Of a DNA stretch of 46,758 bases, positions 33,502 to 42,641 are shown piece by piece (within the stretch, counting starts at the first letter, position 1; each line of letters begins with the position of its first letter). This stretch comes from Candidatus Jorgensenbacteria bacterium (lineage in GTDB: Bacteria > Patescibacteriota > Minisyncoccia > UBA6257 > GWB1-50-10), in NCBI GenBank assembly GCA_011050075.1, contig DRGK01000003.1, positions 1-46,758 on the forward strand, given 5' to 3'. A model generated the notes under the pieces. The model saw only the letters and a program-made list of their open reading frames with translations. It made no database searches and was not told the DNA's origin. A program made the position numbers and the translations under genes.

Positions 33502-36500
33502 ATGAACCCATTTTCGGAAGACAAGTTAATTGAGCAAACTGCCGTCAAGATTTTTGGCGGGCTTTGGGGCGCCGAAAATTTTGCCAATGCATATTCAGGC
33601 GAAATGGACGTAGAATTTGGGCGTGAGAATCCGGGAGAAGTGGTGCTGATGAATTATCTCAAAATTGCCTTGGTGAAACTCAATCCTGATGTATCTACCG
33701 AAGCGTTGAATCTTGCGATTGACGAGATTATCAAAGACCGCTCGGCAATGAGTATGGTGAATGCAAACCACGAGGTATGGCAACTGCTTAAAGATGGCGT
33801 AAAGGTTGAGACGGAAAATGAAAAAGGTGAACAGCAAACTGAGACGGTAAAAGTTATTGATTTTGAAAATCCGAAAGAAAATCACTTTATGCTTGTTTCC
33901 CAGTTTTGGATAACAGGCGAGCTGCATAAACGCCGCCCCGATCTGATCGGATTTGTGAATGGTATCCCGCTTGTATTGGTGGAACTGAAGGCATCACACA
34001 AAAATCTTCGTAATGCCTACAGCCAGAATATCCGGGATTACAAAGACACGATTCCACAGCTCTTTTGGTATAACGCCTTCATTATTATTTCCAACGGCAT
34101 TGAAAGCAAAGTTGGTACTATTACTAGCGCGTACGAACATTTCAACGAGTGGAAGAAAATAGATGATGAAAAAGAAGTTGGAAAAGTGAGCTTGGAAACG
34201 GTAATTAAAGGCACCTGCGAGCCGACGCGGCTATTGGATATTGTTGAAAATTTTATTCTTTTTGATGACTCCCGCGGCGAGCGCACTAAAGCGATTTCTC
34301 GATATTTTCAATATTTTGGAGTGAACCGCGCCTTTGAACAAGTGCAAAATCGAGATAAAAATAAGGGCCGGCTTGGTGTTTTTTGGCACACACAAGGATC
34401 CGGCAAATCATATTCAATGGTCTTTTTGTCTCAAAAAGTGTTCCGCAAATTAACCGGGAACTTCACTTTTGTCGTGGTTACAGACCGCAAAGAGCTTGAT
34501 AGGCAGATATACAAGACATTCGCCGCTTGTGGCGCAGTGTATGAGGACGAAGTGCATGCCGATTCTGTAGAGCATCTTCAGCAGTTGCTTAAAGAAGATC
34601 ACCGCCATGTTTTTACGCTTATCCATAAATTTGCCGAGCCGAAAGAGCTATCTAACAGAAATAATGTGATTGTAATGGCTGACGAAGCGCATCGTACGCA
34701 ATATGACCGCATGGCGTCCAATATGCGCATTGCCCTACCAAAAGCGTCATTTATCGGTTTTACCGGTACGCCCTTAATGGTTGGTGGAGAAGAGAAAACT
34801 CGAGAAGCTTTCGGTGATTATATCTCAACATACAACTTCGCACAGTCAGTAAAGGACGGAGCTACAGTTCCACTTTATTACGAAAATCGTGTTCCAAAAC
34901 TTAAGAACGTCAATCCTGATATTCAGAAAGATTTGGAGCGGGTAATGAATTTTTACGATCTTGCGCCGGAAGAAGAGGAAAAACTGGAACAAGAATTTTC
35001 AACTTTTTACCACCTGATCACTCGCGAAGATCGCTTGAATAAAGTCGCGGAGGATATCGTCACACACTTCACTGCTCGGGGGTATAACGGAAAAGCAATG
35101 GTTGTTTCTATTGATAAGAAAACGACCATTCGAATGCATGCCAAAGTCAAAGAACAAATGCAACGCCATTTGGCAAAGTTGAACATCACTCTATCTAAAG
35201 CAGCAGACGAACATGAGAAAGAAAAGATTCAACAAACAATAGAGCAATACGAAGGAATTGACATGGCAGTAGTGGTAAGCCAAGGCCAGAATGAAATCGC
35301 CGACATGGAAGAGTTTGAAATTGATATGCGGCCGCTTAGAGCTCGTATGCAAAATGAAGATTTGGAAACGAAATTTAAAGACCCAGACAGCAACCTGCGC
35401 ATTGTCTTTGTTTGCGCAATGTGGATTACCGGTTTTGATGTTCTTAATCTTTCAACGTTATATCTTGATAAACCGCTTAAGAACCACACGCTCATGCAGA
35501 CCATCGCCCGCGCCAATCGAGTATATCCGGGCAAAACAAACGGCCTTATTGTTGACTACATCGGCGTATTTAGAAACATTCAAAGAGCTCTCGCGATTTA
35601 CGCTACTCCGGAAAGCGGCGCGTCAATTGACGACATTATTAAAGAAAAAGAAGAACTTGTTGAGTTGTTGGTTTCAACTACCACACAGACGAGAGGATTC
35701 TTAAAAAAGCTTGATCTTGATGTTGATGAATTACTGAAAGCAAAGGACACAGAAAAGATACGCCTTGTTGATGTATTTACGAATCGTATTTTGCAGGATG
35801 AACAGACGAAAATGAGATATCTAGATCTTGCATCAGATGCTTATCAACTTTATAAAGCCGTACTACCCGCGCCCAAAGCGGAAGATTATTACCAAGAAGT
35901 TACGGCTTTTAAAGTTATTGCCTCTCGCATCAAAGAGGTTATTGAGGAAGAGGCCGATGTTAGTCAAGTGAAAAAAGACCTTGAAGACTTACTTGATCGT
36001 TCTATCAAGGCGGGTGAATTTGTCATTAAAGCGCCAAAACTAAAAGATCTAAGTCAGATTGATTTTGAGGCGTTGCGAAAGTTTTTTGATGATACGGATA
36101 ATAAAAATATTGCCGCTGAAAGTTTAAGCGCCGAACTTGAAGAAAAAATCAAAGAAATGGCGCGGAAAAATAAACTGCGCAAACATTTTCTTGATCGCCT
36201 TAATTCATTGATTCGAGAATATAATTCAGGGTCTCGCGACCTCGACTCATTTTTTGACGAGCTTCTCGTTCTAGCAAAAGAATTAAGCGAGGAGGACGTA
36301 CGAGCGATAAAAGAAAATCTCACGGAGGAGGAGTTGGCGATCTTTGACCTTCTCGTGAAAGAAAATCTTAACCCTAATGAAGTGGAGAAAGTGAAAAAAG
36401 TCGCGCATGAGCTGATAACCAAACTGAAAAAGGAAAAGTTTGTCTTGGATTGGAAGCGCAAAGAAGAAACACGCGCTGATGTGAAAATAACAATTCGTGA

Positions 36501-36627
36501 TACATTGTACGACAACTTACCCGAGCCGGCATACTCTAAAAAGGACTGCGAAGACCGAACTCAAAAGGTTTATTTCCATATCTACGACAGTTATGTGGAT
36601 GCGGAAATAAATGTTTATACGCGATAA
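33502..36627 (+). CDS. hsdR: Type I restriction-modification system, restriction/translocase subunit
   Basis: A 1041-residue motor and nuclease. The N-terminal PD-(D/E)xK nuclease shows IPLVLVELKAS (about 154-164). SF2 helicase motifs: HTQGSGKS (about 296-303), ADEAHR (about 393-398), FTGTPL, and late motif TIARANRVYPGK. The C-terminal helical domain binds HsdM. With HsdM and HsdS it cuts unmodified DNA after ATP-driven translocation. It appears complete. Confidence 0.95.
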   Translation: MNPFSEDKLIEQTAVKIFGGLWGAENFANAYSGEMDVEFGRENPGEVVLMNYLKIALVKLNPDVSTEALNLAIDEIIKDRSAMSMVNANHEVWQLLKDGVKVETENEKGEQQTETVKVIDFENPKENHFMLVSQFWITGELHKRRPDLIGFVNGIPLVLVELKASHKNLRNAYSQNIRDYKDTIPQLFWYNAFIIISNGIESKVGTITSAYEHFNEWKKIDDEKEVGKVSLETVIKGTCEPTRLLDIVENFILFDDSRGERTKAISRYFQYFGVNRAFEQVQNRDKNKGRLGVFWHTQGSGKSYSMVFLSQKVFRKLTGNFTFVVVTDRKELDRQIYKTFAACGAVYEDEVHADSVEHLQQLLKEDHRHVFTLIHKFAEPKELSNRNNVIVMADEAHRTQYDRMASNMRIALPKASFIGFTGTPLMVGGEEKTREAFGDYISTYNFAQSVKDGATVPLYYENRVPKLKNVNPDIQKDLERVMNFYDLAPEEEEKLEQEFSTFYHLITREDRLNKVAEDIVTHFTARGYNGKAMVVSIDKKTTIRMHAKVKEQMQRHLAKLNITLSKAADEHEKEKIQQTIEQYEGIDMAVVVSQGQNEIADMEEFEIDMRPLRARMQNEDLETKFKDPDSNLRIVFVCAMWITGFDVLNLSTLYLDKPLKNHTLMQTIARANRVYPGKTNGLIVDYIGVFRNIQRALAIYATPESGASIDDIIKEKEELVELLVSTTTQTRGFLKKLDLDVDELLKAKDTEKIRLVDVFTNRILQDEQTKMRYLDLASDAYQLYKAVLPAPKAEDYYQEVTAFKVIASRIKEVIEEEADVSQVKKDLEDLLDRSIKAGEFVIKAPKLKDLSQIDFEALRKFFDDTDNKNIAAESLSAELEEKIKEMARKNKLRKHFLDRLNSLIREYNSGSRDLDSFFDELLVLAKELSEEDVRAIKENLTEEELAIFDLLVKENLNPNEVEKVKKVAHELITKLKKEKFVLDWKRKEETRADVKITIRDTLYDNLPEPAYSKKDCEDRTQKVYFHIYDSYVDAEINVYTR

Positions 36628-36787
36628 CACCCCGGAGGAGATCAAAATTATTGAAGGTGAGAGAAATTGATAAAGAAGGAATGAAAAAGTACTCCGTGGT
36701 GGTCTAAAAATAGGCTCTAACGTAGTCCAGCTGCTGCCATCGAAAATAATCTTTACAGTCTTAATTCGACGAGATACACTGAACTGT

Positions 36788-37444
36788 ATGAAGAGGAAAT
36801 TGCTCATATATCTCTTGTTTTTCTCTGCTATAACACTAGTCGGAATTGTTTTATTCAGACTCTTTCAGCTTGAGCAGATAATATTTATTAAAGGATTTAC
36901 GCTTGGCGAAACAATTACCGTTGTAATCTTAATCATTGGTCTGTTGATAGGAATGGAAGAAGCAGAAAATGCTTTAAGGCCGTATGTTGATGTTGGTGTT
37001 ATATTCCACAAAGGAGTCAAGAAAACTCGCTTTCAATTTCTCCAAAAATCTAAGATACCAGCTCTTGTTTGGTTAGATATAAGATTGAGAATAAATGGGC
37101 GTGATATAGATTCAAATGAAAGAAAATGGTGGTTGGAAGATAAGCGATTATGGGGTGTAAAACCATGGGTTGTTCGATTTGATAATCGTGCAACATCTGC
37201 TTATGCTCTAAAAAAGGTAACAAACGCTATTATGGAAACAGAAAGCGGTGAGGCTGATTTATTTATTAAAATTTCCGTTGCCCCCATTTTTAGAAAAAAG
37301 GCGCGTTTTTATTACGAAGAAAAACATTATGAATTTAATAAAGACAAAGACAATCCTAGGTGGATAGAGACTAGTTGGGGTATAGAAGATAGATTACATC
37401 CTGGATTTAAGTTTTCAAAAGAAGACAGTTCTCACGATGAGTAG
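36788..37444 (+). CDS. Uncharacterised membrane protein
   Basis: A 218-residue protein that I do not recognise. Two membrane helices lie at about 5-24 and 39-55 (ITVVILIIGLLIGM). A soluble domain follows with VWLDIRLRINGRDID and WWLEDKRLWGVKPWVVRFDN, beta-rich by look, and an acidic C-terminus. It lies 160 bp after hsdR; that gap has no other gene, only a short dead frame (TPEEIKIIEGERN). It is followed by the first copy of the island repeat, 50 bp downstream. Confidence 0.65.
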   Translation: MKRKLLIYLLFFSAITLVGIVLFRLFQLEQIIFIKGFTLGETITVVILIIGLLIGMEEAENALRPYVDVGVIFHKGVKKTRFQFLQKSKIPALVWLDIRLRINGRDIDSNERKWWLEDKRLWGVKPWVVRFDNRATSAYALKKVTNAIMETESGEADLFIKISVAPIFRKKARFYYEEKHYEFNKDKDNPRWIETSWGIEDRLHPGFKFSKEDSSHDE

Positions 37445-37493
37445 AAAATATACAAGTTCACTTGTACTCGACGACTTATTTGATAAAATAAAA

Positions 37494-37571
37494 CCAACAT
37501 CGTCCCATAGCCCCAGAAAAATAAACGGCTCAATCCCATTGAGCCGTTTATTTTCGCATTGTTGTGATATT
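37494..37571. repeat. Island repeat, copy 1, with long terminator hairpin
   Basis: A 78-bp element, identical at 76 of 78 positions to 42642-42719. Its core is a 17-bp perfect stem (37518-37534 with 37538-37554, loop CCC) flanked by A- and T-runs, thus a bidirectional terminator. Flanking CAACA (37495-37499) and TGTTG (37559-37563) can pair outside the core, with a bulged region between. Confidence 0.9.
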
Positions 37572-37605
37572 ATTGGGATATAGAGACAAAATCGTCTGGC
37601 AACTA

Positions 37606-37629
37606 GTTCAAATCCCTGTCCGGCAGCCA
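37606..37629 (+). pseudogene. tRNA 3'-end fragment with CCA
   Basis: The 24 bases match tRNA positions 53-76: T loop GTTCAAATC, T-stem 3' half CCCTG, acceptor 3' half TCCGGCA, discriminator G, then CCA. The 5' half of the T stem and the rest of a tRNA are missing. U1-A72 with G73 would fit tRNA-Gln or tRNA-Asn. Such fragments mark attachment sites of integrating elements. Confidence 0.6.
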
Positions 37630-37663
37630 GTTTGATATAGGTTAGGATTCCGAAGAGTATATT

Positions 37664-38275
37664 ATGAAAAACTTTTTAAACACAAAAACAATCATAGGAA
37701 GCCTAGTAGTAGGTCTCATAGGAAGTGCGTTATGGGAAAATCTATTTAGAGACCTCCTAAATCTTGGAGGAAAAACGTTGTTAACTATATCTACTCTTGG
37801 ACTCGATAAGTACAAGGACAATATATATATGAGTATTGCCCAAGGTTTTTATGAGCGAGTGAGTATCCAAATACTGTCCCTAGGGTTAGGGGTACTTTTT
37901 GGAATTGCACTTGGGACTATAATAATCACATTCAAGATTAATAAAAAAGATGAGAAATCCAAGGATTTAAAAATAAAGAAATGGTTAAGAGGTCACAAAC
38001 GTTTTGTTAAAATCGGATTTCTTATCTATACGATTTTTGTAATGGGTATCACAGTTCTTAGTCTTGCTGAAATCACTTATATAAACAAATCAATAGCTTA
38101 TTATAGACAACTTGAGAGTATTGCGGCTCCATATATTACGTCCGACCAGGAAAAGATATTCAACTCTAGATTTTCCCAGATTAAGAATCGAGAAGGTTAT
38201 ACTAAATTGATCAATGAACTTTCTGTGATTATTGACGAAGCAGGACAGACGGTGGTGCCAGCATTCATTTTCTAA
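37664..38275 (+). CDS. Uncharacterised polytopic membrane protein
   Basis: A 203-residue protein of unknown function. Predicted helices: about 10-24 (IIGSLVVGLIGSALW), 67-90 (LSLGLGVLFGIALGTIIITF) and 114-134 (IGFLIYTIFVMGITVLSLAEI, in parts), with a basic loop (KKDEKSKDLKIKKW) between the second and third and a soluble C-terminal region of about 65 residues. It stands alone between two island repeats, with no partner. Proteins of this kind near nuclease genes often act as effectors or anchors in defence systems, but nothing specific is seen here. Confidence 0.65.
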   Translation: MKNFLNTKTIIGSLVVGLIGSALWENLFRDLLNLGGKTLLTISTLGLDKYKDNIYMSIAQGFYERVSIQILSLGLGVLFGIALGTIIITFKINKKDEKSKDLKIKKWLRGHKRFVKIGFLIYTIFVMGITVLSLAEITYINKSIAYYRQLESIAAPYITSDQEKIFNSRFSQIKNREGYTKLINELSVIIDEAGQTVVPAFIF

Positions 38276-38331
38276 CAGTTCAAATGAATCAAGGAACCGC
38301 TTACGACCCTTTGATTAGAGACATAGAATGG

Positions 38332-38365
38332 TTCCAACATCATCCCATAAGCCCAATCAGCTTGA
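38332..38365. repeat. Island repeat, degenerate partial copy
   Basis: TTCCAACATCATCCCATAAG matches TTCCAACATCGTCCCATAG at the start of copy 2, including the TT before CCAAC. The terminator hairpin is not preserved, though CTTGAG recalls its right arm. It lies between the membrane-protein gene and the Gabija-like pair. Confidence 0.5.
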
Positions 38366-38450
38366 GATGGGTTCAGAGTCCGAGAAGCATAATTTTGGTC
38401 CTTGGCACTTGGTGCTCGCATCTTCCTCGTGGCAAGTGTAATATAAATCC

Positions 38451-40433
38451 ATGTATATAGAAAAGGTCAGAATATCAAATTTTCGCTGTTTCGGTCCTAC
38501 GCCGGAAACGATTGCTTTTGATCCTAGTATTACAGCTTTTATTGGAACCAACGGCACTGGGAAAACGGCAGTTATGCAGGCACTTTTACGTCTTTTTGGC
38601 GTGACGTATGAACAACGTCGTCTCAGGCGGCAGGATTTTCACGTACCTCTTGATGAGACAACTTCTCCGAGTGAGCGGATGCTTTTTATTGAAGTAGTTC
38701 TTGCTTTTCCTGAGTTAGATGCAAACGATCCTGTAGCAAAGGCCACGGTCCCTGAGTTTTTCAACCACATGGCGACAGACGATCGTGGTCATCTTAAATG
38801 CAGGCTGCATTTGAAATCAACGTGGACTGATGACGGCTCGATAGAGGGGGCAACTGAGCAAAGGCTGTGGGCGGTTACGACACTATCAGATGATTTTGAC
38901 GAAGAAAAAGATTGCCATGAAGTGAGTATATCGAACCGTAGTCAAGTTCAAATAATTTATGTACCTGCTGTCCGAGACGGTATCTCACAAGTGACTGCGT
39001 TTCTGAAGGGGCGTCTCTGGAAAGCCATCACCTGGTCAAATGAACTACGGGAGATGCTTGGTGATACAGGAGAAATACTCAACAAAAAGTTTCGTTCCGA
39101 GCCAGGAGTCGCCTCGATCACTGCGACGCTTAAGACACGCTGGCAGGAAATCCATTTTGCTGGTACAGACGCCGAACCGCTCTTTAGACCGATCGATTTG
39201 CAACTCGAAGAATTCATAAAAAAGGTTGATGTAGTGTTTCGCTCTGATGAGGCGGGAAAAGATCGAAATATGGATGACCTTAGTGATGGTCAGAGGTCGT
39301 TGTTCCATCTCGCAATGACTGCTGCAACATTGGATGTTGAAGACAAAATAGTATCCGGATCTGTAGGAGATGGCTTTCAAACCGATGGGATTGTATTGCC
39401 AGCGCTTACGGTAATTGCAGTTGAAGAACCTGAGAACAATCTAGCCCCGTTTTACCTGTCAAGAATCATTCGTCAAATCAAAGACGTTACAAAAAGTTCT
39501 CGTGCACAAGCATTGATCGCCAGTCACTCATCGAGTATTTTGGCACGAATTGATCCTTCAATGATTCGACATTTTCAGCTCTTGCGAAAAGACAGGACAG
39601 CCAAAATCAAAGGAATCCTAATTCCGGATGGTGAAGATGATGCAGCAAAATTTATCCGGGAAGCTGTACGAACTTATCCTGAGATATACTTTGCACGATT
39701 TGTAATACTTGGAGAGGGAAGCTCAGAGGAGGTCATAATTCCTCGTTTGGCAGAAGCAATGAATATGCATATCGACAGATCCTTCGTTGCAGTCGTACCT
39801 TTAGGCGGACGTCACGTTAACCACTTGTGGCGATTGCTTTCTGATTTGAAAATTCCCTATGCGACGTTATTGGATCTCGACACCGGACGTGCTGGTGGTG
39901 GTTGGGGAAGGATAAAAACAGTATGTTCTGAGTTGATAAAAAATGGCGCTGATCCTAAAGCAATTTTTGGTGATGAATTATTGCCCGCTGGAGCCGATGC
40001 AAGCCTCGACTCTTTTGTAGGGAGGAAGATTGATGAATCCTTGTCCGAGTGGGTCAAGAACTTGAGAAAATTTAATGTCTTTTTCTGTGCGCCACTAGAT
40101 ATTGATTGGACCATGCTTTCTGCTTTCCCAGAGGCATACCAACATCTTGAAACGGGCAATAGAGGACCCGTTATGACGATTGATGGCAAAATGGCTGTTC
40201 TCGGTGACGCTGGCGATCCATTACCATACGGCGCTGACGATGAAGATATGTTTCGTTGGTATCGCTATTTATTTCTCGGACGTAGCAAACCGAATGCACA
40301 CTTGCGTATACTAAGCCGCTTAGATAACAAAGCGATTACGGCGAACGCACCAGAAGAACTTATAGCATTGCTCGAACACGTAAATGCGAATATTTTCCCA
40401 AAAATTGCTGAAGTTAAAACACCGTCCGCATGA
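38451..40433 (+). CDS. OLD-family ATPase/TOPRIM nuclease, GajA-like
   Basis: A 660-residue protein with an SMC/ABC-type ATPase and C-terminal TOPRIM nuclease. Walker A GTNGTGKT (about 32-39), signature-like LSDGQRSLFHLA (about 279-290), Walker B VIAVEEPENNL (about 321-331) and the His switch IASHSSSIL are present. The TOPRIM domain shows VILGEGSSEEVIIPRL (Glu about 420) and DLDTGRAGGG (Asp pair about 475-477). This is the class 2 OLD layout, and the helicase gene right after it (ATGA overlap) makes a Gabija-type pair: GajA nicks DNA when nucleotide levels fall in phage infection. It is longer than the characterised GajA (about 580), so a divergent subtype. TAATAT lies 6 nt before the ATG. Confidence 0.85.
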   Translation: MYIEKVRISNFRCFGPTPETIAFDPSITAFIGTNGTGKTAVMQALLRLFGVTYEQRRLRRQDFHVPLDETTSPSERMLFIEVVLAFPELDANDPVAKATVPEFFNHMATDDRGHLKCRLHLKSTWTDDGSIEGATEQRLWAVTTLSDDFDEEKDCHEVSISNRSQVQIIYVPAVRDGISQVTAFLKGRLWKAITWSNELREMLGDTGEILNKKFRSEPGVASITATLKTRWQEIHFAGTDAEPLFRPIDLQLEEFIKKVDVVFRSDEAGKDRNMDDLSDGQRSLFHLAMTAATLDVEDKIVSGSVGDGFQTDGIVLPALTVIAVEEPENNLAPFYLSRIIRQIKDVTKSSRAQALIASHSSSILARIDPSMIRHFQLLRKDRTAKIKGILIPDGEDDAAKFIREAVRTYPEIYFARFVILGEGSSEEVIIPRLAEAMNMHIDRSFVAVVPLGGRHVNHLWRLLSDLKIPYATLLDLDTGRAGGGWGRIKTVCSELIKNGADPKAIFGDELLPAGADASLDSFVGRKIDESLSEWVKNLRKFNVFFCAPLDIDWTMLSAFPEAYQHLETGNRGPVMTIDGKMAVLGDAGDPLPYGADDEDMFRWYRYLFLGRSKPNAHLRILSRLDNKAITANAPEELIALLEHVNANIFPKIAEVKTPSA

Positions 40434-42328
40434 AATATACCTTGTCTGAAGCATGGCGACCGCAGGGGGTCGACAATCTTGAGGATGCAGCATGGGCCGC
40501 CCTTCGAGAGACGGGTTGCACGAGTATTATAGCGGGGCCGGGCGCCGGAAAAACGGAATTTCTTGCACAACGTGCAGCCTATTTGTTGCAGACTGGGGTT
40601 TGCCGCAAACCATCTCGAATTTTGGCAATATCTTTCAAAAAGGATGCTGCTCAAAATCTAGCAGATCGTGTACGAAAAAGATGTTCACCAGAGCTAGCGT
40701 CTCGGTTTGAATCTTTGACATTTGATGCGCTTACAAAAAGCCTTGTAGACCGATTCCTCACAGTTCTACCTCAAGAATTGCAACCGACAAAACCATATAA
40801 CGTGATATTTCCCACAAAGCCGGAGGTCCAAAGCTTTTTGGCGACGGCGCGGACTATAGCTGATAGTGCGTGGCATACTGATATCGCTCGTGTTGCTCCG
40901 TCTGGTTTTGAGTCAAATTATATCGGAGCCAAGAAGTTGGGCGTAGAATTTACGGATGCGACAAATGCAGGCGACTTTCTAGTTCATCTGTGGTTGAAAC
41001 AACACTTATCGAGACGACCCTCAGACGTATCATTCGTTATGTTTAACCGCCTTGCTGAACTACTGTTACGCGTAAGTCCTGAAATATTGCGATCACTACG
41101 CCTAACGTACCCATTTGTATTTGTCGATGAGTTTCAAGATACAACTTATGCTCAATATGATTTCCTACTTTCTGCTTTCGGAGGCGGTCAAACAATCGTT
41201 ACTGCGGTCGGAGATAATAAACAGAAAATTATGGGATGGGCCGGCGCTTTACCCGATTCGTTCCAGCAGTTTCGATCGGACTTTGCCGCTCTAGAGATAC
41301 CATTGCGATCAAATTACCGATCCTCTCCAGATCTTGTAAGGATCCAGCAAATCGTAGCACGTGCAATAGACGCGGGGGTAGCTGAAGCTGAAGCGTGCAC
41401 AGAGCAGGCAATTGAAGGGGAAGTGGCGCAAATTTGGAATTTTCCAAATAACATCACTGAAGCACAACAGATCGCTTCTTGGTTAGTTGGTGATATACAA
41501 CGTCGTGGAACATCTACGCGTGATTATGCACTACTTGTGAAGCAAACCACAAATCTCTTTGAGGATCAGCTATCCGTAGCATTGAACAAGAAAAACCTTC
41601 AGTTACGTAATGAGGATAAGCGTATAGGGAAAATAACCCTTCAGGATCTCTTAGTGGATGAATTGGTTCAAATTTCTATAGCTATTCTAAAAGTGGCAAC
41701 CCTACCTCGTGCACCCGAAGCTTGGAGTATTGCGTCTCAGGCAGTTTTACGTTTGCGCGGAATAGACCCTGATAATGATGTTGGGTGTCAAAAAACTGAA
41801 AGACAGTTGAAAGCATTTATTGATCGACTACGCGTATTTACACAAAAGACAGTTCCACACCCGAAATATGTTGGAGTAATACTTGATAATCTCATTAAGT
41901 TTCTCGATCCTCCGGCGCTTTCGCGTGCATACCTGCAATACAGTACAGGAGATAACCTCGCAATTGCAATTGAAGGACTACGTTTACACCTCACCGATTC
42001 CACAAGAAGCACATCAACGTGGACAGCTTGCCTCGATGCTTTTGAAGGTGAAAATTGTATTTCCCTGATGACGGTGCATAAAAGCAAGGGGCTCGAATAC
42101 GACACAATCATATTTGTTGGCTTAGACGATAAAACATGGTGGAGTCACACTAAGGGTAATACTGAAGGAACCGCTATATTTTTTGTTGCACTTTCCAGAG
42201 CAAAACAGCGCATTGTTTTCACATTTTGTTCCACACGTGGTCCGAGGGATTTAGTTGATGATCTGTACACACTCTTGAGAGAGGCTGGTGTTCCGGAAGT
42301 TGAATATAGTATTACACCAGATACATAA
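40430..42328 (+). CDS. UvrD/Rep-like SF1 helicase, GajB-like
   Basis: A 632-residue SF1A helicase. Motif I IAGPGAGKTEF (about 34-44), motif II FVFVDEFQDT (about 229-238), motif III VGDNKQKIMGWAGA, motif IV LRSNYRSS, motif V LMTVHKSKGLEYD (about 543-555) and motif VI VALSRAKQR. It overlaps the OLD-type nuclease gene by 4 bp, and such pairs are Gabija defence systems. It is longer than characterised GajB (about 490). A general repair helicase is the alternative, but the tight coupling argues against it. Confidence 0.85.
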   Translation: MKYTLSEAWRPQGVDNLEDAAWAALRETGCTSIIAGPGAGKTEFLAQRAAYLLQTGVCRKPSRILAISFKKDAAQNLADRVRKRCSPELASRFESLTFDALTKSLVDRFLTVLPQELQPTKPYNVIFPTKPEVQSFLATARTIADSAWHTDIARVAPSGFESNYIGAKKLGVEFTDATNAGDFLVHLWLKQHLSRRPSDVSFVMFNRLAELLLRVSPEILRSLRLTYPFVFVDEFQDTTYAQYDFLLSAFGGGQTIVTAVGDNKQKIMGWAGALPDSFQQFRSDFAALEIPLRSNYRSSPDLVRIQQIVARAIDAGVAEAEACTEQAIEGEVAQIWNFPNNITEAQQIASWLVGDIQRRGTSTRDYALLVKQTTNLFEDQLSVALNKKNLQLRNEDKRIGKITLQDLLVDELVQISIAILKVATLPRAPEAWSIASQAVLRLRGIDPDNDVGCQKTERQLKAFIDRLRVFTQKTVPHPKYVGVILDNLIKFLDPPALSRAYLQYSTGDNLAIAIEGLRLHLTDSTRSTSTWTACLDAFEGENCISLMTVHKSKGLEYDTIIFVGLDDKTWWSHTKGNTEGTAIFFVALSRAKQRIVFTFCSTRGPRDLVDDLYTLLREAGVPEVEYSITPDT

Positions 42329-42351
42329 CGTTCTAAGATGTTTAAGATTGA

Positions 42352-42582
42352 ATGGTTACCGTTCCTTTAGTAACCAATGAATTGTTATCAAAATATTTTA
42401 CTTATCAAAAACCAATTCGTAAGACACTAGATCCAAAATATAAAGTTTTAACCAAAGATGGTTTGGTAATAAGGTTGCAGAAAGATCATAAAAGATTATT
42501 GGCAGAATCAGAAGAGCGTATTAGAAAAGCAAAAGAAAAGGTTTCCGAGGAGCATAAAAATCAAGAACAAAAAATAAGCTAA
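42352..42582 (+). CDS. Small charged hypothetical protein
   Basis: A 76-residue protein with no recognised domain. The C-terminal half is Lys/Glu-rich and probably a single helix or coiled coil (HKRLLAESEERIRKAKEKVSEEH). It lies 23 bp after the GajB-like gene, in the same direction, and before island repeat copy 2. It could be a third component of the module or an unrelated small gene. Confidence 0.45.
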   Translation: MVTVPLVTNELLSKYFTYQKPIRKTLDPKYKVLTKDGLVIRLQKDHKRLLAESEERIRKAKEKVSEEHKNQEQKIS

Positions 42583-42641
42583 AAATCCTTATAGGGCTTG
42601 GTGAGGGATTATCCGAGACCGAGGAGTCAAGCATTGCGGTT

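Noticed and set aside
36628-36787. Another gene between hsdR and the membrane-protein gene
   Set aside because: Only short frames broken by stops are present; one (TPEEIKIIEGERN) could be a decayed remnant but is too short to name.
42352-42582. Antitoxin of a toxin-antitoxin pair
   Set aside because: No toxin-like gene is adjacent and no known antitoxin motif is visible.
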